Below are positions 7,758 through 15,664 of a DNA stretch of 37,394 bases, in pieces. Made by a program: the position numbers and the translations under genes. The stretch comes from JAUXEH01 sp965602945 (lineage in GTDB: Bacteria; Acidobacteriota; Aminicenantia; Aminicenantales; Aminicenantaceae). Each line of letters starts with the position of its first letter. Within the stretch, counting starts at the first letter, position 1. The stretch spans positions 1-37,394 of the forward strand of contig CBFDBC010000008.1 in the NCBI GenBank assembly GCA_965602945.1, written 5' to 3'. Under the pieces are notes generated by a model that was not told the DNA's origin, made no database searches, and saw only the letters and a program-made list of their open reading frames with translations.

Positions 7758-7787
7758 ATTATACCAAATCCCCCCGGGTCCAGTAAA
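7758..7787 (-). promoter_or_regulatory. Candidate promoter of rarA
   Basis: On the minus strand TTTACT (7782-7787) and a perfect TATAAT (7758-7763) are 18 nt apart. The -10 box lies 23 nt upstream of the rarA ATG. Confidence 0.45.
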
Positions 7788-8020
7788 TCAACACAATAAG
7801 CATCCTCAATACCAGATGTCAGGTTTTGAATTCAGTTATTGGGGGATCATGTCGTGGCGACATCGTAGACTCCCGCCTAAATGAGCTGCCGATGAGGGAA
7901 CCCCCTGGGACGGACGAGATGTTTGAGCACGATAAGCGTGAGACATGTGTCTCTCATGGACTTCAAGTTATTGACCAAGCATGGGGGATGACTTGGCGGA
8001 GTTCAGAAGCCGGCCGTTTT

Positions 8021-8065
8021 CAGTCCGAGCGCATGGGGAGGTGGGGGGGTCTTCCGCTCGGACTG
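8021..8065 (+). repeat. Dispersed palindromic repeat, copy 1
   Basis: An 11-bp perfect inverted repeat (8021-8031 against 8055-8065) encloses a 23-nt G-rich loop beginning CATGGGG and ending TCTTC. The reverse complement of 17392-17459 carries the same element: same arm core CAGTCCG, same loop ends. The outer arms (about 8010-8020 and 8066-8075) are similar to copy 2 but have lost perfect pairing. Confidence 0.75.
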
Positions 8066-8172
8066 AGTAGGGCGGCAATAGAGGCGATATGGCTCCTAGC
8101 AGTGCCAGACTGGTTCCCCAATAATCGTGATTTTTTCCACGCGGGATTGAGGATACGACGGCCTGGGTTTGC

Positions 8173-8201
8173 TTGACCTCGCATCTGTTCCATGCTAACT
8201 T
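8173..8201 (+). promoter_or_regulatory. Candidate promoter of the MerR-like gene
   Basis: TTGACC (8173-8178) is followed after 17 nt by TAACTT (8196-8201), a weak -10. If used, it excludes the upstream ATG at 8192 and supports ATG 8222. Confidence 0.35.
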
Positions 8202-8221
8202 TACCTACGCCCGGACAGCAA

Positions 8222-8575
8222 ATGCCAAGCGAAACCAAACAGGACAAGCTTTTCTATTCCCTCGAAGAAGTCAGCCGTCAGGCAAAACTGGACCCCAAGC
8301 TCATCGAATCCTGGGAGCAGGAGTTTTACTTTCTCAATGCCGGCCGCACGGGAACGGGGAAAAAGATCTTCCGCCAGAAAGACCTGGACATCATCCTCCG
8401 TTTGAAAAGCCTGCTGGAGAGCGAAGGCCTGACCCTGGCCGGAGCCAAGAGGAAGATAGAACAGGAGTTCGGCCTGGTAAGCAAGACGCCGGTCCACCCC
8501 GAACGGCTCAAGAAAACCCTCTTTCAGATCCGTGCACAGCTCAAGGACATCTCGTCCGACCTGGACAAGCTCTGA
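8222..8575 (+). CDS. MerR-family transcriptional regulator
   Basis: This 117-residue protein has an N-terminal winged helix of MerR type: YSLEEVSRQAKLDPKLIESWEQEF forms the helix-turn-helix, IFRQKDLDIILRLKSLLESEGLTLAGAKR the wing and following helices. The C-terminal third is a short coiled-coil-like helix, possibly for dimerisation, with no effector domain or metal-binding cysteines. ATG 8222 is preferred over ATG 8192, which lacks any purine-rich site and would lie in the predicted promoter. From memory a MerR-like gene next to tRNA-Pro and surE recurs in other anaerobic bacteria. Its target genes are not readable. Confidence 0.85.
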   Translation: MPSETKQDKLFYSLEEVSRQAKLDPKLIESWEQEFYFLNAGRTGTGKKIFRQKDLDIILRLKSLLESEGLTLAGAKRKIEQEFGLVSKTPVHPERLKKTLFQIRAQLKDISSDLDKL

Positions 8576-8595
8576 GCCGTCACCCCTAAAGACGG

Positions 8596-8623
8596 TTGTA
8601 ATTGATCCGCTTTTTGCTATAAT
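8596..8623 (+). promoter_or_regulatory. Promoter of tRNA-Pro
   Basis: TTGTAA (8596-8601) and a perfect TATAAT (8618-8623) are 16 nt apart and end 12 nt before the first base of the tRNA. Confidence 0.6.
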
Positions 8624-8635
8624 ATCCCTTCCGGT

Positions 8636-8712
8636 CGGGACGTGGCGCAGCCTGGTAGCGCACACGCTTGGGGTGCGTGGGGTCGGCGGTTCAAATCCGC
8701 CCGTCCCGACCA
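8636..8712 (+). tRNA. tRNA-Pro (anticodon GGG)
   Basis: This is a 77-nt cloverleaf including an encoded CCA. The acceptor stem CGGGACG pairs with CGTCCCG, the D-arm is GCGC...GCGC, the anticodon arm is CACGC-TTGGGGT-GCGTG with anticodon GGG, and the T-arm is GGCGG-TTCAAAT-CCGCC. A run of eight T (8713-8720) follows directly; the cupin ribosome binding site begins one base later. Confidence 0.97.
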
Positions 8713-8732
8713 TTTTTTTTAGGAGCCTCCAC

Positions 8733-9053
8733 ATGCAAGATCTGAAAGCTCAGGTTCTGGAACTGGCGCAGCTTCTGGATTTCCAGCCGGGTTCCGTGGT
8801 CAGCCGGGAACTGCTTTCCCTGAAAACCGGTACCCTTACCGTATTTGCTTTTGACGAGGACCAGGGGCTTAGTGAGCACACCGCTCCCTTCGACGCAACG
8901 GTGCTGGGCCTGGAAGGCTCGGCCGAGATCACCATCTCCGGGAAGGCACACACGCTCAAACAGGGAGAACTGATCATCATGCCCGCAAACCAGCCGCACG
9001 CCCTGAAGGCCCTGGAGCCTTTCAAGATGCTGCTGATCATGATCCGCACCTGA
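8733..9053 (+). CDS. Cupin-domain protein
   Basis: This is a 106-residue single-domain cupin. The core motif is SEHTAPFDATVLGLEGSAEI followed by the second motif GELIIMPANQPHAL, giving a small barrel with histidines that may bind a metal. Small cupins of this kind are usually metal-binding or ligand-binding proteins of unknown substrate. ATG 8733 has AGGAG at 8721-8725 with 7 nt spacing. The site lies right after the tRNA and its T-run, so its mRNA is either a readthrough of the tRNA transcript or starts in very little space. Its stop overlaps the surE start (TGATG). Confidence 0.85.
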   Translation: MQDLKAQVLELAQLLDFQPGSVVSRELLSLKTGTLTVFAFDEDQGLSEHTAPFDATVLGLEGSAEITISGKAHTLKQGELIIMPANQPHALKALEPFKMLLIMIRT

Positions 9054-9847
9054 TGAAGCCCGAACAAAAACCCATCATCCTCCTGACCAATGATGACGGG
9101 TTCTACTCCGAGGGCATCCAGTCCCTGTACGAACACATACAGGATGACCCGGACGTCGTGGTATACATCGTCGCACCCGACCGGGAACAGAGTGCTACCT
9201 CCCTCTCCCTGACACTTCATCACCCCCTGCGGGTTACAACCGTGCGGGACCGGGTGTTTGCCGTGGACGGAACGCCCACGGACTGTATCTACCTGGCGGT
9301 CCGGAAACTCCTGCCTTCCCCTCCCGATCTAATCATATCGGGAGTCAACCGAGGTCCAAACCTGGGACAGCAGGACATCTCCTACTCCGGTACCGTGGGC
9401 GGGGCGGTCCAGGGGACGTTCCTCCAGATCAGCTCGATCGCGGTATCTCATCTTCCGGACCGGGATGGCACGTGCCACTTCGATTTTTGCAGCGGCGTGG
9501 CCCGGGCCTTGAGCCGCGGTATCCTCACACACCCCTTGCCCCCCGGCATCACACTCAATATCAACATCCCCGCCCCGCCTGTGAAGGGGCTTCGGCTGGC
9601 CGGGCTGGGAGAGAAGCGCTACCACCCCGAGATCATCGTGAAGACAGACCCCCGCGGCCGCGACTACTACTGGATCGGCACCGGGATCCCGCAAGCCATC
9701 GGCGGGCGGGACAGCGACGTCAAACTCATACAGGAAGGATACATAACGGTGACCCCTATCCACAGGGACCTGACCGCCTATCCTCTCCTCGAATCCGGGA
9801 TCTGGGAGGATGTGCTGGACAAGGTGAACCGTGAAATTATTTCGTAG
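9053..9847 (+). CDS. surE: 5'/3'-nucleotidase SurE
   Basis: This 264-residue protein is in the usual SurE range. The metal and phosphate signature LLTNDDGFYSEGI is near the N-terminus, followed by VAPDREQSATS, the GTPTDCI motif and SGVNRGPNLGQQDISYSGTVGGA, all diagnostic. SurE hydrolyses nucleoside monophosphates and short polyphosphates in the cytoplasm with a divalent metal. The ATG overlaps the cupin stop, and the 3' end overlaps the next gene by 17 nt, so cupin, surE and the membrane protein gene form one operon. Confidence 0.95.
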   Translation: MKPEQKPIILLTNDDGFYSEGIQSLYEHIQDDPDVVVYIVAPDREQSATSLSLTLHHPLRVTTVRDRVFAVDGTPTDCIYLAVRKLLPSPPDLIISGVNRGPNLGQQDISYSGTVGGAVQGTFLQISSIAVSHLPDRDGTCHFDFCSGVARALSRGILTHPLPPGITLNINIPAPPVKGLRLAGLGEKRYHPEIIVKTDPRGRDYYWIGTGIPQAIGGRDSDVKLIQEGYITVTPIHRDLTAYPLLESGIWEDVLDKVNREIIS

Positions 9848-10424
9848 GCTCTATGAGTGGGTCCTGCACTGGGCGGAAACGCCTTATGGTCCCATCGCCC
9901 TTTTTGTGCTGGCACTGGCGGAAAGCTCCTTCTTTCCTATCCCGCCCGACCCGCTGCTCATAGCGCTCTGCCTGGGAGCCATCAAGAAATCCTGGCGGTT
10001 CGCTTTCATCTGCTCCCTCGCTTCCGTGTTGGGCGGCGCCATCGGGTACCTGATCGGGTATGCGGTCTGGGAGCCGGTGGCACCGTTCTTTTTCAAATAC
10101 GTACCGGGTTTCACTGAGGATGGTTTCCAGAAGATCATGATGCACTACCAGGACTCCGGCTTCCTGTACGTGTTTCTGGCAGGATTCACGCCCATCCCCT
10201 ACAAGATATTCACCATCGCTTCCGGAGTTTTCAAGCTCAACTTCCCCCTCTTCATCCTGGCCTCCGCCATCAGCCGTTCCCTCCGCTTCTACCTGTTTGC
10301 CGGCCTGTTCCGCAGGTTCGGGCCCGGGATCAAGGTTCTCATCGAAAAATATTTCGACCGTCTTGCCTGGCTCTTCCTGGCCCTGATCGCAGCCGGTTTT
10401 CTGCTCATGAAATTTCTCATCTGA
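9831..10424 (+). CDS. YqaA/DedA-family (SNARE-associated) membrane protein
   Basis: This 197-residue integral membrane protein has about five hydrophobic segments. Family marks are ESSFFPIPPDPLLIALCL near residue 35, GGAIGYLIGY, and the FLAGFTPIPYKIFTIASG re-entrant region. YqaA-like proteins are a short branch of the DedA/VTT superfamily, whose members move lipids or support envelope homeostasis. Start is GTG 9831 within surE, with AAGGTG 3-4 nt before the spacer. The specific substrate is unknown. Confidence 0.88.
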   Translation: MKLFRRLYEWVLHWAETPYGPIALFVLALAESSFFPIPPDPLLIALCLGAIKKSWRFAFICSLASVLGGAIGYLIGYAVWEPVAPFFFKYVPGFTEDGFQKIMMHYQDSGFLYVFLAGFTPIPYKIFTIASGVFKLNFPLFILASAISRSLRFYLFAGLFRRFGPGIKVLIEKYFDRLAWLFLALIAAGFLLMKFLI

Positions 10425-10446
10425 TAGACCTTGGATCAAGGTGACA

Positions 10447-11469
10447 ATGCGCAGTTTTGAGGCCGGCCGATCCCCCAAAAAATCCCTGGTGGAGGCCGCA
10501 CTGGAGCGGCTGGCTGGGCACGCCCGGAACTGCCGCCTGTGCCCAAGGGAGTGCGGTGTCGACAGGCAGGCGGGTGAACTGGGATACTGCGGGGCAGACC
10601 ATTCACCCCGCATCTCACATGCCCTCCTGCACCTGGGCGAGGAACCTGTCCTGAGCGGGGTGTCAGACTGCGGCCGGGATCGGGACGGGAGTAAAGGCAG
10701 GCGCCGGGGCTCCGGAACCCTCTTTTTCTCCGGCTGCCACCTCAAGTGTGTCTACTGCCAGAACCATCAGATCAGTCAGGAGGGGGCCGGATACGACCTG
10801 ACCGAAGAGGCCCTGGCACGTTCCATGCTGGACCTCGAGGCCCGGGGGGCCGTGAACATCAACCTGGTCTCCCCTTCCCACATGCTGCTGCCCATCCTCG
10901 CGGCGCTCCGGATCGCGCTGGACGAAGGCCTCAGCCTGCCCATTGTCTACAACTGCAGCGGATACGAATCCGAGCAGGTCCTGCGCAGCCTCGAGGGGAT
11001 CGTCGATGTCTATCTGCCCGACCTCAAATATGCGTCCCCCCTCCTTGCAGAGAGGCTGTCCGGCGCGTCCGACTATTTCGAGAAAGCCAAAGCGGCCCTC
11101 ATTGAGATGTACTGCCAGCAGCCTGTCCTGGAAATCGGAACCGATGGACATGCGCTCCGGGGGATGATCGTGCGTCACCTGGTGCTGCCCGGCCAGGTCT
11201 CCGACTCGCTCCGGGTCCTCGGCTGGATGGGCCGCCAGCTGCAGCCTTCCGTGGGGGTCAGCATCATGAGCCAGTTCATCCCCTGTTTCAATGCGCCTCA
11301 GGATCTGAGTAGAACACTGGAAGCGCGCGAATACCGGAGGGTGCTTGAGCGGGCAGAACAGATGGGATTCGACTTCCTCTTCGTTCAGCCTGATTCCTTT
11401 GCGCGGGGAGAACATCGGGATCCCGATTTTTCCAGAAAACAACCATTCGATTGGAGGGACCGGAGATGA
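10447..11469 (+). CDS. Radical SAM protein of the PflX type (COG1313, PFL-activase-like)
   Basis: This protein of about 340 residues has an N-terminal cysteine cluster (CRLCPRECGV...GYCG) and the radical SAM motif CHLKCVYC at about residues 97-104. It continues with INLVSPSHML, PIVYNCSGYE, IVDVYLPDLKYA, RHLVLPG and SIMSQFIP, matching PflX-type proteins, a family of uncharacterised radical SAM enzymes related to glycyl-radical activases. An Arg/Gly-rich insert of about 15 residues (CGRDRDGSKGRRR) precedes the core. ATG 10447 has AAGGTG close by; GTG 10441 is an alternative. It follows the yqaA-like gene by about 20 nt. The substrate is not known. Confidence 0.88.
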   Translation: MRSFEAGRSPKKSLVEAALERLAGHARNCRLCPRECGVDRQAGELGYCGADHSPRISHALLHLGEEPVLSGVSDCGRDRDGSKGRRRGSGTLFFSGCHLKCVYCQNHQISQEGAGYDLTEEALARSMLDLEARGAVNINLVSPSHMLLPILAALRIALDEGLSLPIVYNCSGYESEQVLRSLEGIVDVYLPDLKYASPLLAERLSGASDYFEKAKAALIEMYCQQPVLEIGTDGHALRGMIVRHLVLPGQVSDSLRVLGWMGRQLQPSVGVSIMSQFIPCFNAPQDLSRTLEAREYRRVLERAEQMGFDFLFVQPDSFARGEHRDPDFSRKQPFDWRDRR

Positions 11470-11535
11470 GAAAGTCCTGGCGGAGTTTGAAGTGGCCCTG
11501 ATCGCCCTGGGCGCCCGCAGCAGGGAACGCGCGCC

Positions 11536-12315
11536 TCAGTTCTCGCGCAGCAGCCCTTGAAACTCCCTGAGCTTGGCCTTGATCCGCCCGACATTGCGGG
11601 GGCCCATGCGGAAGAGATGTTTCTGGGATGGGCTCAACCCCTCCAATCGTGCATCGGCCAGGCCGTAGGACTGGAGTTTTTCCTCCAGGGCCACATCCTC
11701 ATTGACGACCGGCACGACCAGCAGCTCTTCGATGGCTTGTTTCAGGGTGGTATCAAAATCCATACCAGGATACCCGAGCTTCGAATACGCCTCCTGTATC
11801 ACGGGTGTCATGCGCCGGTAGAGCTCCACGCTTTCCCGGGCAGGGAGGGAGGCAAAGACGGCCGCCACCGGATCATACCGGGCAAAACCCGCCGGGTCCA
11901 TGTACAGCACGCCGTCCTTCTCTATGGCGGAAAATTTTTCTGTGATCTTAAGGAATTCCATGTGGCTTCGGGGGCTCTCGCTGTTGGCAATGTTAGCGAC
12001 GGCTGCCACGAATTTCCGGATCAGGTCGTCTGTCAACAGCCAGCGGGCCAGCTCCGGTCGGGTCGACAATCCCGATACCAAATCCCGTATCACGTTATCG
12101 CTCTCGTCCAGACCGACATCCAGGACCTCGGGGAGTTCCGGGGCCTCTTCCGGCGCCGCTTCTTCTGCGCTCTGTTCGGCGGCGGGCAGGACCTCCGCAG
12201 TCTCCGGCTCGACCGGTTTGCCGGACCTGAAAAAAACCAGATAAACCGTGGCGACGACAGCCACGATTATCAGAAAACTCGCACCGGCCAGTATCACTTT
12301 CTTCTTCTCTTCCAT
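11536..12315 (-). CDS. DUF3014 membrane-anchored protein
   Basis: This 259-residue protein has one N-terminal transmembrane helix (about residues 8-29), then a Pro/Glu/Ala-rich linker to about residue 68, then a conserved domain: ELARWLLTDDLIRKFVAAVANIA, ARYDPVAAVFASL, YRRMTPVIQEAYSKLGYP, and near the end LSPSQKHLFRMGPRNV. This matches the DUF3014 family, found mostly in proteobacteria and function unknown. The domain would be periplasmic. ATG 12315 has AAGGAGG 8 nt upstream. It is the second gene after the DUF4097-like lipoprotein gene, 47 nt apart, and converges on the radical SAM gene. Confidence 0.85.
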   Translation of the reverse strand: MEEKKKVILAGASFLIIVAVVATVYLVFFRSGKPVEPETAEVLPAAEQSAEEAAPEEAPELPEVLDVGLDESDNVIRDLVSGLSTRPELARWLLTDDLIRKFVAAVANIANSESPRSHMEFLKITEKFSAIEKDGVLYMDPAGFARYDPVAAVFASLPARESVELYRRMTPVIQEAYSKLGYPGMDFDTTLKQAIEELLVVPVVNEDVALEEKLQSYGLADARLEGLSPSQKHLFRMGPRNVGRIKAKLREFQGLLREN

Positions 12316-12362
12316 ACGGTTTTCCTCCTTACAACTCCGGCATATTCAGGCCTTCCCGCGCC

Positions 12363-13187
12363 TCATCGTTTTTCCTTGACCTCGCCGATCGTCCGGACCC
12401 GGATATCCCCCTCCAACGCGGTGGCGGAGATGATGGCACCTTCCTCGCTTCCGAACCGGGCGGACACACGGCCTTCCTTCTCTTCAGGGACAACCGATTC
12501 GAACTCCGTGAAAACACCACCCTTGGGAGCGGACCCCTCGAAACGGGCACTCACGCTGCTCTCGAGGTACAGGATGATGTCTCCCCGCCGGGCAGTCAGA
12601 CGGATCTGGTCCACCTCCCTCAGGTCGACCAGAGTGGCCCGGATCGTACCTTCGGCCACAACAGCGGTCAGTGAGCCGGAGAAATTATCGACAGTCAGAT
12701 TCCCCGCCCTCAGGTCGACGAGGGCCTGGCCGTATACATCCCTGATGATCATGTCACCGTCGCGGGCCACGATGTCTTTTAGGTTCACGGAATGAGGCAC
12801 ACTGACAAAATAATCGACCACGGTGTCCGTCCCTTCCCGGTTCCGGCTTTTGGTGTTGATCCTGACGGAATCTTCCAACATCTCGTATTCGATCTTGGGT
12901 GCCCATTTCCCCCAGTCACTGGTCCAGAGAGAAACCCGGGTCCTGGGGGGCAGCAGGATCAGCTTCTCGGCGTACACCTCCACCCTTTCGTTTCCCCAGC
13001 CCTGGATCTCGATATTCCCATCGAAGTTCCGCAGCGCCAGTGTCGCTCCGGACAGCAGCGCACCGGAACGTTGGAAGCGCTCGATGGGAGCCTCCACACC
13101 GGGGTAATCATACACGGCCAACATACAGGACGCACAGAATCCCACGAGGGCAAGACAAACCAGAAGCAGACCGGTCCTTTGTATCAT
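12363..13187 (-). CDS. DUF4097-like putative adhesin lipoprotein
   Basis: The 274-residue protein starts at ATG 13187 after GGGAGAA; the frame is open further but includes the promoter region. The signal sequence ends in a lipobox-like CASC. The mature part is a right-handed beta-solenoid-like series of short strands: ATLALRNFDGNIEIQGW, ARDGDMIIRDVYG, LRAGNLTVDNFSGS, ARRGDIILYLES, GAIISATALEGDIRVRTIG. These 'G.i.v....G.i.v' strands are the DUF4097 pattern, often described as putative adhesin. It is probably exposed in the periplasm or on the surface. Function is not known. Confidence 0.75.
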   Translation of the reverse strand: MIQRTGLLLVCLALVGFCASCMLAVYDYPGVEAPIERFQRSGALLSGATLALRNFDGNIEIQGWGNERVEVYAEKLILLPPRTRVSLWTSDWGKWAPKIEYEMLEDSVRINTKSRNREGTDTVVDYFVSVPHSVNLKDIVARDGDMIIRDVYGQALVDLRAGNLTVDNFSGSLTAVVAEGTIRATLVDLREVDQIRLTARRGDIILYLESSVSARFEGSAPKGGVFTEFESVVPEEKEGRVSARFGSEEGAIISATALEGDIRVRTIGEVKEKR

Positions 13188-13205
13188 CGGATTCTCCCTG
13201 TTTCT

Positions 13206-13211
13206 ATTATA
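13206..13211 (-). promoter_or_regulatory. -10 box (TATAAT) upstream of DUF4097-like gene
   Basis: A perfect TATAAT on the minus strand lies 18 nt before the ATG at 13187. No good -35 is seen at 16-18 nt, so the site is tentative. Confidence 0.3.
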
Positions 13212-13343
13212 CGCCTGAAGCAGGGAAATAATCCACCATTTGCAGACGCTTCCATTTCCGCTAAACCCGGGCCGTACAGAACTCCACATTCACGTTCCCT
13301 CATCTTGTTAAACGTCTCCGAGTGGGAAAAAGTTGGTTTCGGC

Positions 13344-13372
13344 TTGAAACACCCTTAACTTTTTGACATAGT
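13344..13372 (+). promoter_or_regulatory. Candidate promoter of the PurF-paralogue gene
   Basis: TTGAAA (13344-13349) and CATAGT (13367-13372) are 17 nt apart. A perfect TTGACA also lies at 13363-13368 but has no convincing -10 downstream. Confidence 0.35.
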
Positions 13373-13407
13373 ACAGCTATCAAAATTCAGAGTTGAGGAG
13401 GCAAGTC

Positions 13408-14808
13408 GTGGGAGGACTGTTCGGAGTGGCTGCGAAAACGGACTGTGTGAGTGATCTCTTCTATGGGACCGATTACCATTCGCACCTGGGTACGAGGAGG
13501 GGCGGCATGGCGATCAAAAATCTCGACGGTTATGTGCGGTTTATCCATAACATCGAGAATGCGCAGTTCCGCTCCAAATTCGAGGAGGACATCTCACGGA
13601 TCAGTGGTTCCCTGGGTATCGGCGCCATCAGCGACTACGAAGACCAGCCTCTTTTGATCCGATCCCAGTTGGGCGACTTCGCGATCGTGACGGTTGGAGT
13701 GATCAAGAACGCCGAGGCTCTGGCCAACCAGCTGTTTCAACGGGAGTCCTTCCACTTCGCTGAAATGAGCGACGGAGAGGTCAATGCTACCGAACTGGTG
13801 GCTGCCTTGATCAGCCGCCAGCCCACGTTCGAGGAAGGCATCCGGGCGGTCCAGGAAGCGATACAGGGATCCTGCTCCATGCTCCTGCTCACGCAGAAGG
13901 GTATCTATGCTGCGCGGGATCGCCTGGGGCGCACTCCGGTGATCCTCGGCAAAAAAAACGGCGCAATGGCGGCCACACTCGAAACCTGTGCATTTCCGAA
14001 CCTGGAGTACACGATAGAACACAACCTCGGACCCGGGGAGGCCGTGTTCTTCGACGCGGACGGCTACGAACAGATCATCCCGCCGGGAGACCGGATGCAG
14101 ATCTGTTCTTTCCTCTGGGTCTACTACGGATACCCCGCTTCAAGTTACGAGGGGATCAATGTGGAGGCCGTCCGCTACCGCTGCGGCGGGACCCTGGCCC
14201 GAAGAGATGATGCACACATCGACTTGGTGGCGGGGATCCCGGATTCCGGGACCGCCCACGGCCTCGGCTATGCCGGGGAATCCGGCATCACCTTCCAGAG
14301 GCCTTTCGTCAAATACACCCCCACCTGGCCCCGCAGCTTCATGCCCCAGGACCAGCGCATACGCGACATGGTCGCCAAGATGAAGCTCATCCCCGTCCTT
14401 GAACTGATCGAAGGCCAGAGGCTCCTCTTCTGCGAAGATTCCATCGTCCGCGGCACGCAGCTCCAGGATACCATCCAGCGGTTGTTCGAGGCCGGAGCAC
14501 GGGAAGTGCACATGCGGCCGGCCTGCCCGCCTCTGGTGTACAGATGCAAATTTCTGAATTTTTCCCGCTCAAAATCCGAACTGGACCTGGCGGCTCGAAA
14601 GGGCATAAGGGAATTAGAGGGAGATAATCCCGGGGATGTGAGCCGTTTCGCCAATCCGGATACGACAGCTTATGCCGACATGGTTCAGGCCATCGCCACC
14701 AGGCTCAGCCTGACCAGCCTGAAATACCAGCGTTTGGACGACCTGGTGGAGGCGATTGGGCTGCCCAAGGAGAGGCTCTGCACCTTCTGCTGGGACGGAG
14801 TCGAATAG
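13408..14808 (+). CDS. PurF-like phosphoribosyltransferase lacking the N-terminal catalytic cysteine
   Basis: This 466-residue protein aligns with glutamine PRPP amidotransferase. The N-terminal Ntn-hydrolase-like domain begins MGGLFGV where PurF has MCGIFGV, so the glutaminase nucleophile Cys is Gly. The C-terminal type I PRTase domain is intact: GIPDSGTAHGLGYA, the flexible loop RSFMPQDQRIR, and the PRPP loop LFCEDSIVRGT at about residues 340-350. The end, CTFCWDG, resembles PurF. Start is GTG 13408 after AGGAGG with 6 nt spacing; the TTG at 13393 is upstream of that site. Similar MGGxFG paralogues exist in other phyla. It may use free ammonia, another partner or another amine; it is not near other purine genes. 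Confidence 0.85.
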   Translation: MGGLFGVAAKTDCVSDLFYGTDYHSHLGTRRGGMAIKNLDGYVRFIHNIENAQFRSKFEEDISRISGSLGIGAISDYEDQPLLIRSQLGDFAIVTVGVIKNAEALANQLFQRESFHFAEMSDGEVNATELVAALISRQPTFEEGIRAVQEAIQGSCSMLLLTQKGIYAARDRLGRTPVILGKKNGAMAATLETCAFPNLEYTIEHNLGPGEAVFFDADGYEQIIPPGDRMQICSFLWVYYGYPASSYEGINVEAVRYRCGGTLARRDDAHIDLVAGIPDSGTAHGLGYAGESGITFQRPFVKYTPTWPRSFMPQDQRIRDMVAKMKLIPVLELIEGQRLLFCEDSIVRGTQLQDTIQRLFEAGAREVHMRPACPPLVYRCKFLNFSRSKSELDLAARKGIRELEGDNPGDVSRFANPDTTAYADMVQAIATRLSLTSLKYQRLDDLVEAIGLPKERLCTFCWDGVE

Positions 14809-14818
14809 ATATCCGGAT

Positions 14819-15664
14819 TTAGGGGAGTTTGCTGGAGGAATACACCAGTTCCAGCGAAACATGATTGTCCGAGCCGGCCAGGCTCAAAACGACTCCGGTC
14901 TGATCCATCTGCCAGCGTGTCAAGTAACTCAACTGGCCCAGGCTGACGGCCTGTCCCCACCGATTGGGATCATCCTTTAAGGTAGCCTCGTGCCAGAGTT
15001 TGTTCTCTTCTTCCGGTTCCCCGTATTTCTGGGAGAACTCGTTGTTGAGGCGGTGGAAATCCTCGATGTACAGGCTGTTCCTGGGATATTCCTGGAGGAA
15101 CACATATCGGGTCTTCATCAGCCGGTCCCGAGAGAATATGTATTCGATGCGGCAGTCCCGCTCCATCACACGGCGGTTATACTTGAACACTTTGGTCCCA
15201 TCACGGCTGGTTACACCGATCGGATCACCGATCAAGCGCGTGAGGTCGGCGCTCAGCATACCCCAACTCACCACCTCTTGCCTGGCTTTCGGTTCGGCGG
15301 GGGGGGTCACATCGGCTGCGCTGTGCGAAAACGAGACCGAACGTGTCTTGATATAAAGCCTGGTGACCTTGGATTCCTTCACGTAGCCAGACTTCAGGGC
15401 CCCGGTGTTCTGGGAAGAGAAGTAGACATAGTTCCACTCCCTTTTAAAACTTCGGGTACTGGCCAGTATCAGGATCTCACCCTTCTCCACTGTCGCGATC
15501 ACAGGGCTGCGCAGGTCAGGCTGTTTATGTATGTCGGCGCTCAAGGCCGAAACCTCGAGCTTTTTGGAAAGTGCGGAAAGCCCGGTGACCAGGCAAAGCA
15601 GCAAGGCCGCAGTTCCCAAGAGGATTTTCATCCGCCCTGGTGTTTTTGCTGACATTGTTTTCAT
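14819..15664 (-). CDS. Exported SH3-like domain protein
   Basis: The 281-residue protein starts at ATG 15664, with GGAGAG 8 nt upstream. An N-terminal signal anchor (about residues 12-32) precedes an SH3b-like domain of about 75 residues: VSALSADIHKQPDLRSPVIATVEKGE.L and SGYVKESKVTRLYIKT. This type often binds cell wall peptides or carbohydrate. The C-terminal half (RLIGDPIGVTSRDGTKVFKYNR, FLQEYPRNSLYIEDFHRLNNEFSQKYG) resembles nothing I can name. It converges on the PurF-like gene with a 10-nt gap. Confidence 0.7.
   Translation of the reverse strand: MKTMSAKTPGRMKILLGTAALLLCLVTGLSALSKKLEVSALSADIHKQPDLRSPVIATVEKGEILILASTRSFKREWNYVYFSSQNTGALKSGYVKESKVTRLYIKTRSVSFSHSAADVTPPAEPKARQEVVSWGMLSADLTRLIGDPIGVTSRDGTKVFKYNRRVMERDCRIEYIFSRDRLMKTRYVFLQEYPRNSLYIEDFHRLNNEFSQKYGEPEEENKLWHEATLKDDPNRWGQAVSLGQLSYLTRWQMDQTGVVLSLAGSDNHVSLELVYSSSKLP

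Larger units (their letters stand above)
7736..8221. other. Intergenic region between divergent rarA and MerR-like gene
   Basis: This stretch of nearly 490 bp holds the rarA promoter at its left end, a palindromic repeat at 8021-8065 and a MerR-gene promoter at its right end. An open frame of 116 codons at 7826-8176 has no ribosome binding site or recognisable motif and runs through the palindrome, so I do not call it a gene. The segment 7810-8015 shows small inverted arms (GAGACA/TGTCTC around 7950) but nothing I can identify. A decayed mobile sequence is possible. Confidence 0.5.

Noticed and set aside
7826..8176. 116-codon open frame in the intergenic region
   Set aside because: No ribosome binding site, no motif, and it crosses the palindromic repeat; probably chance.
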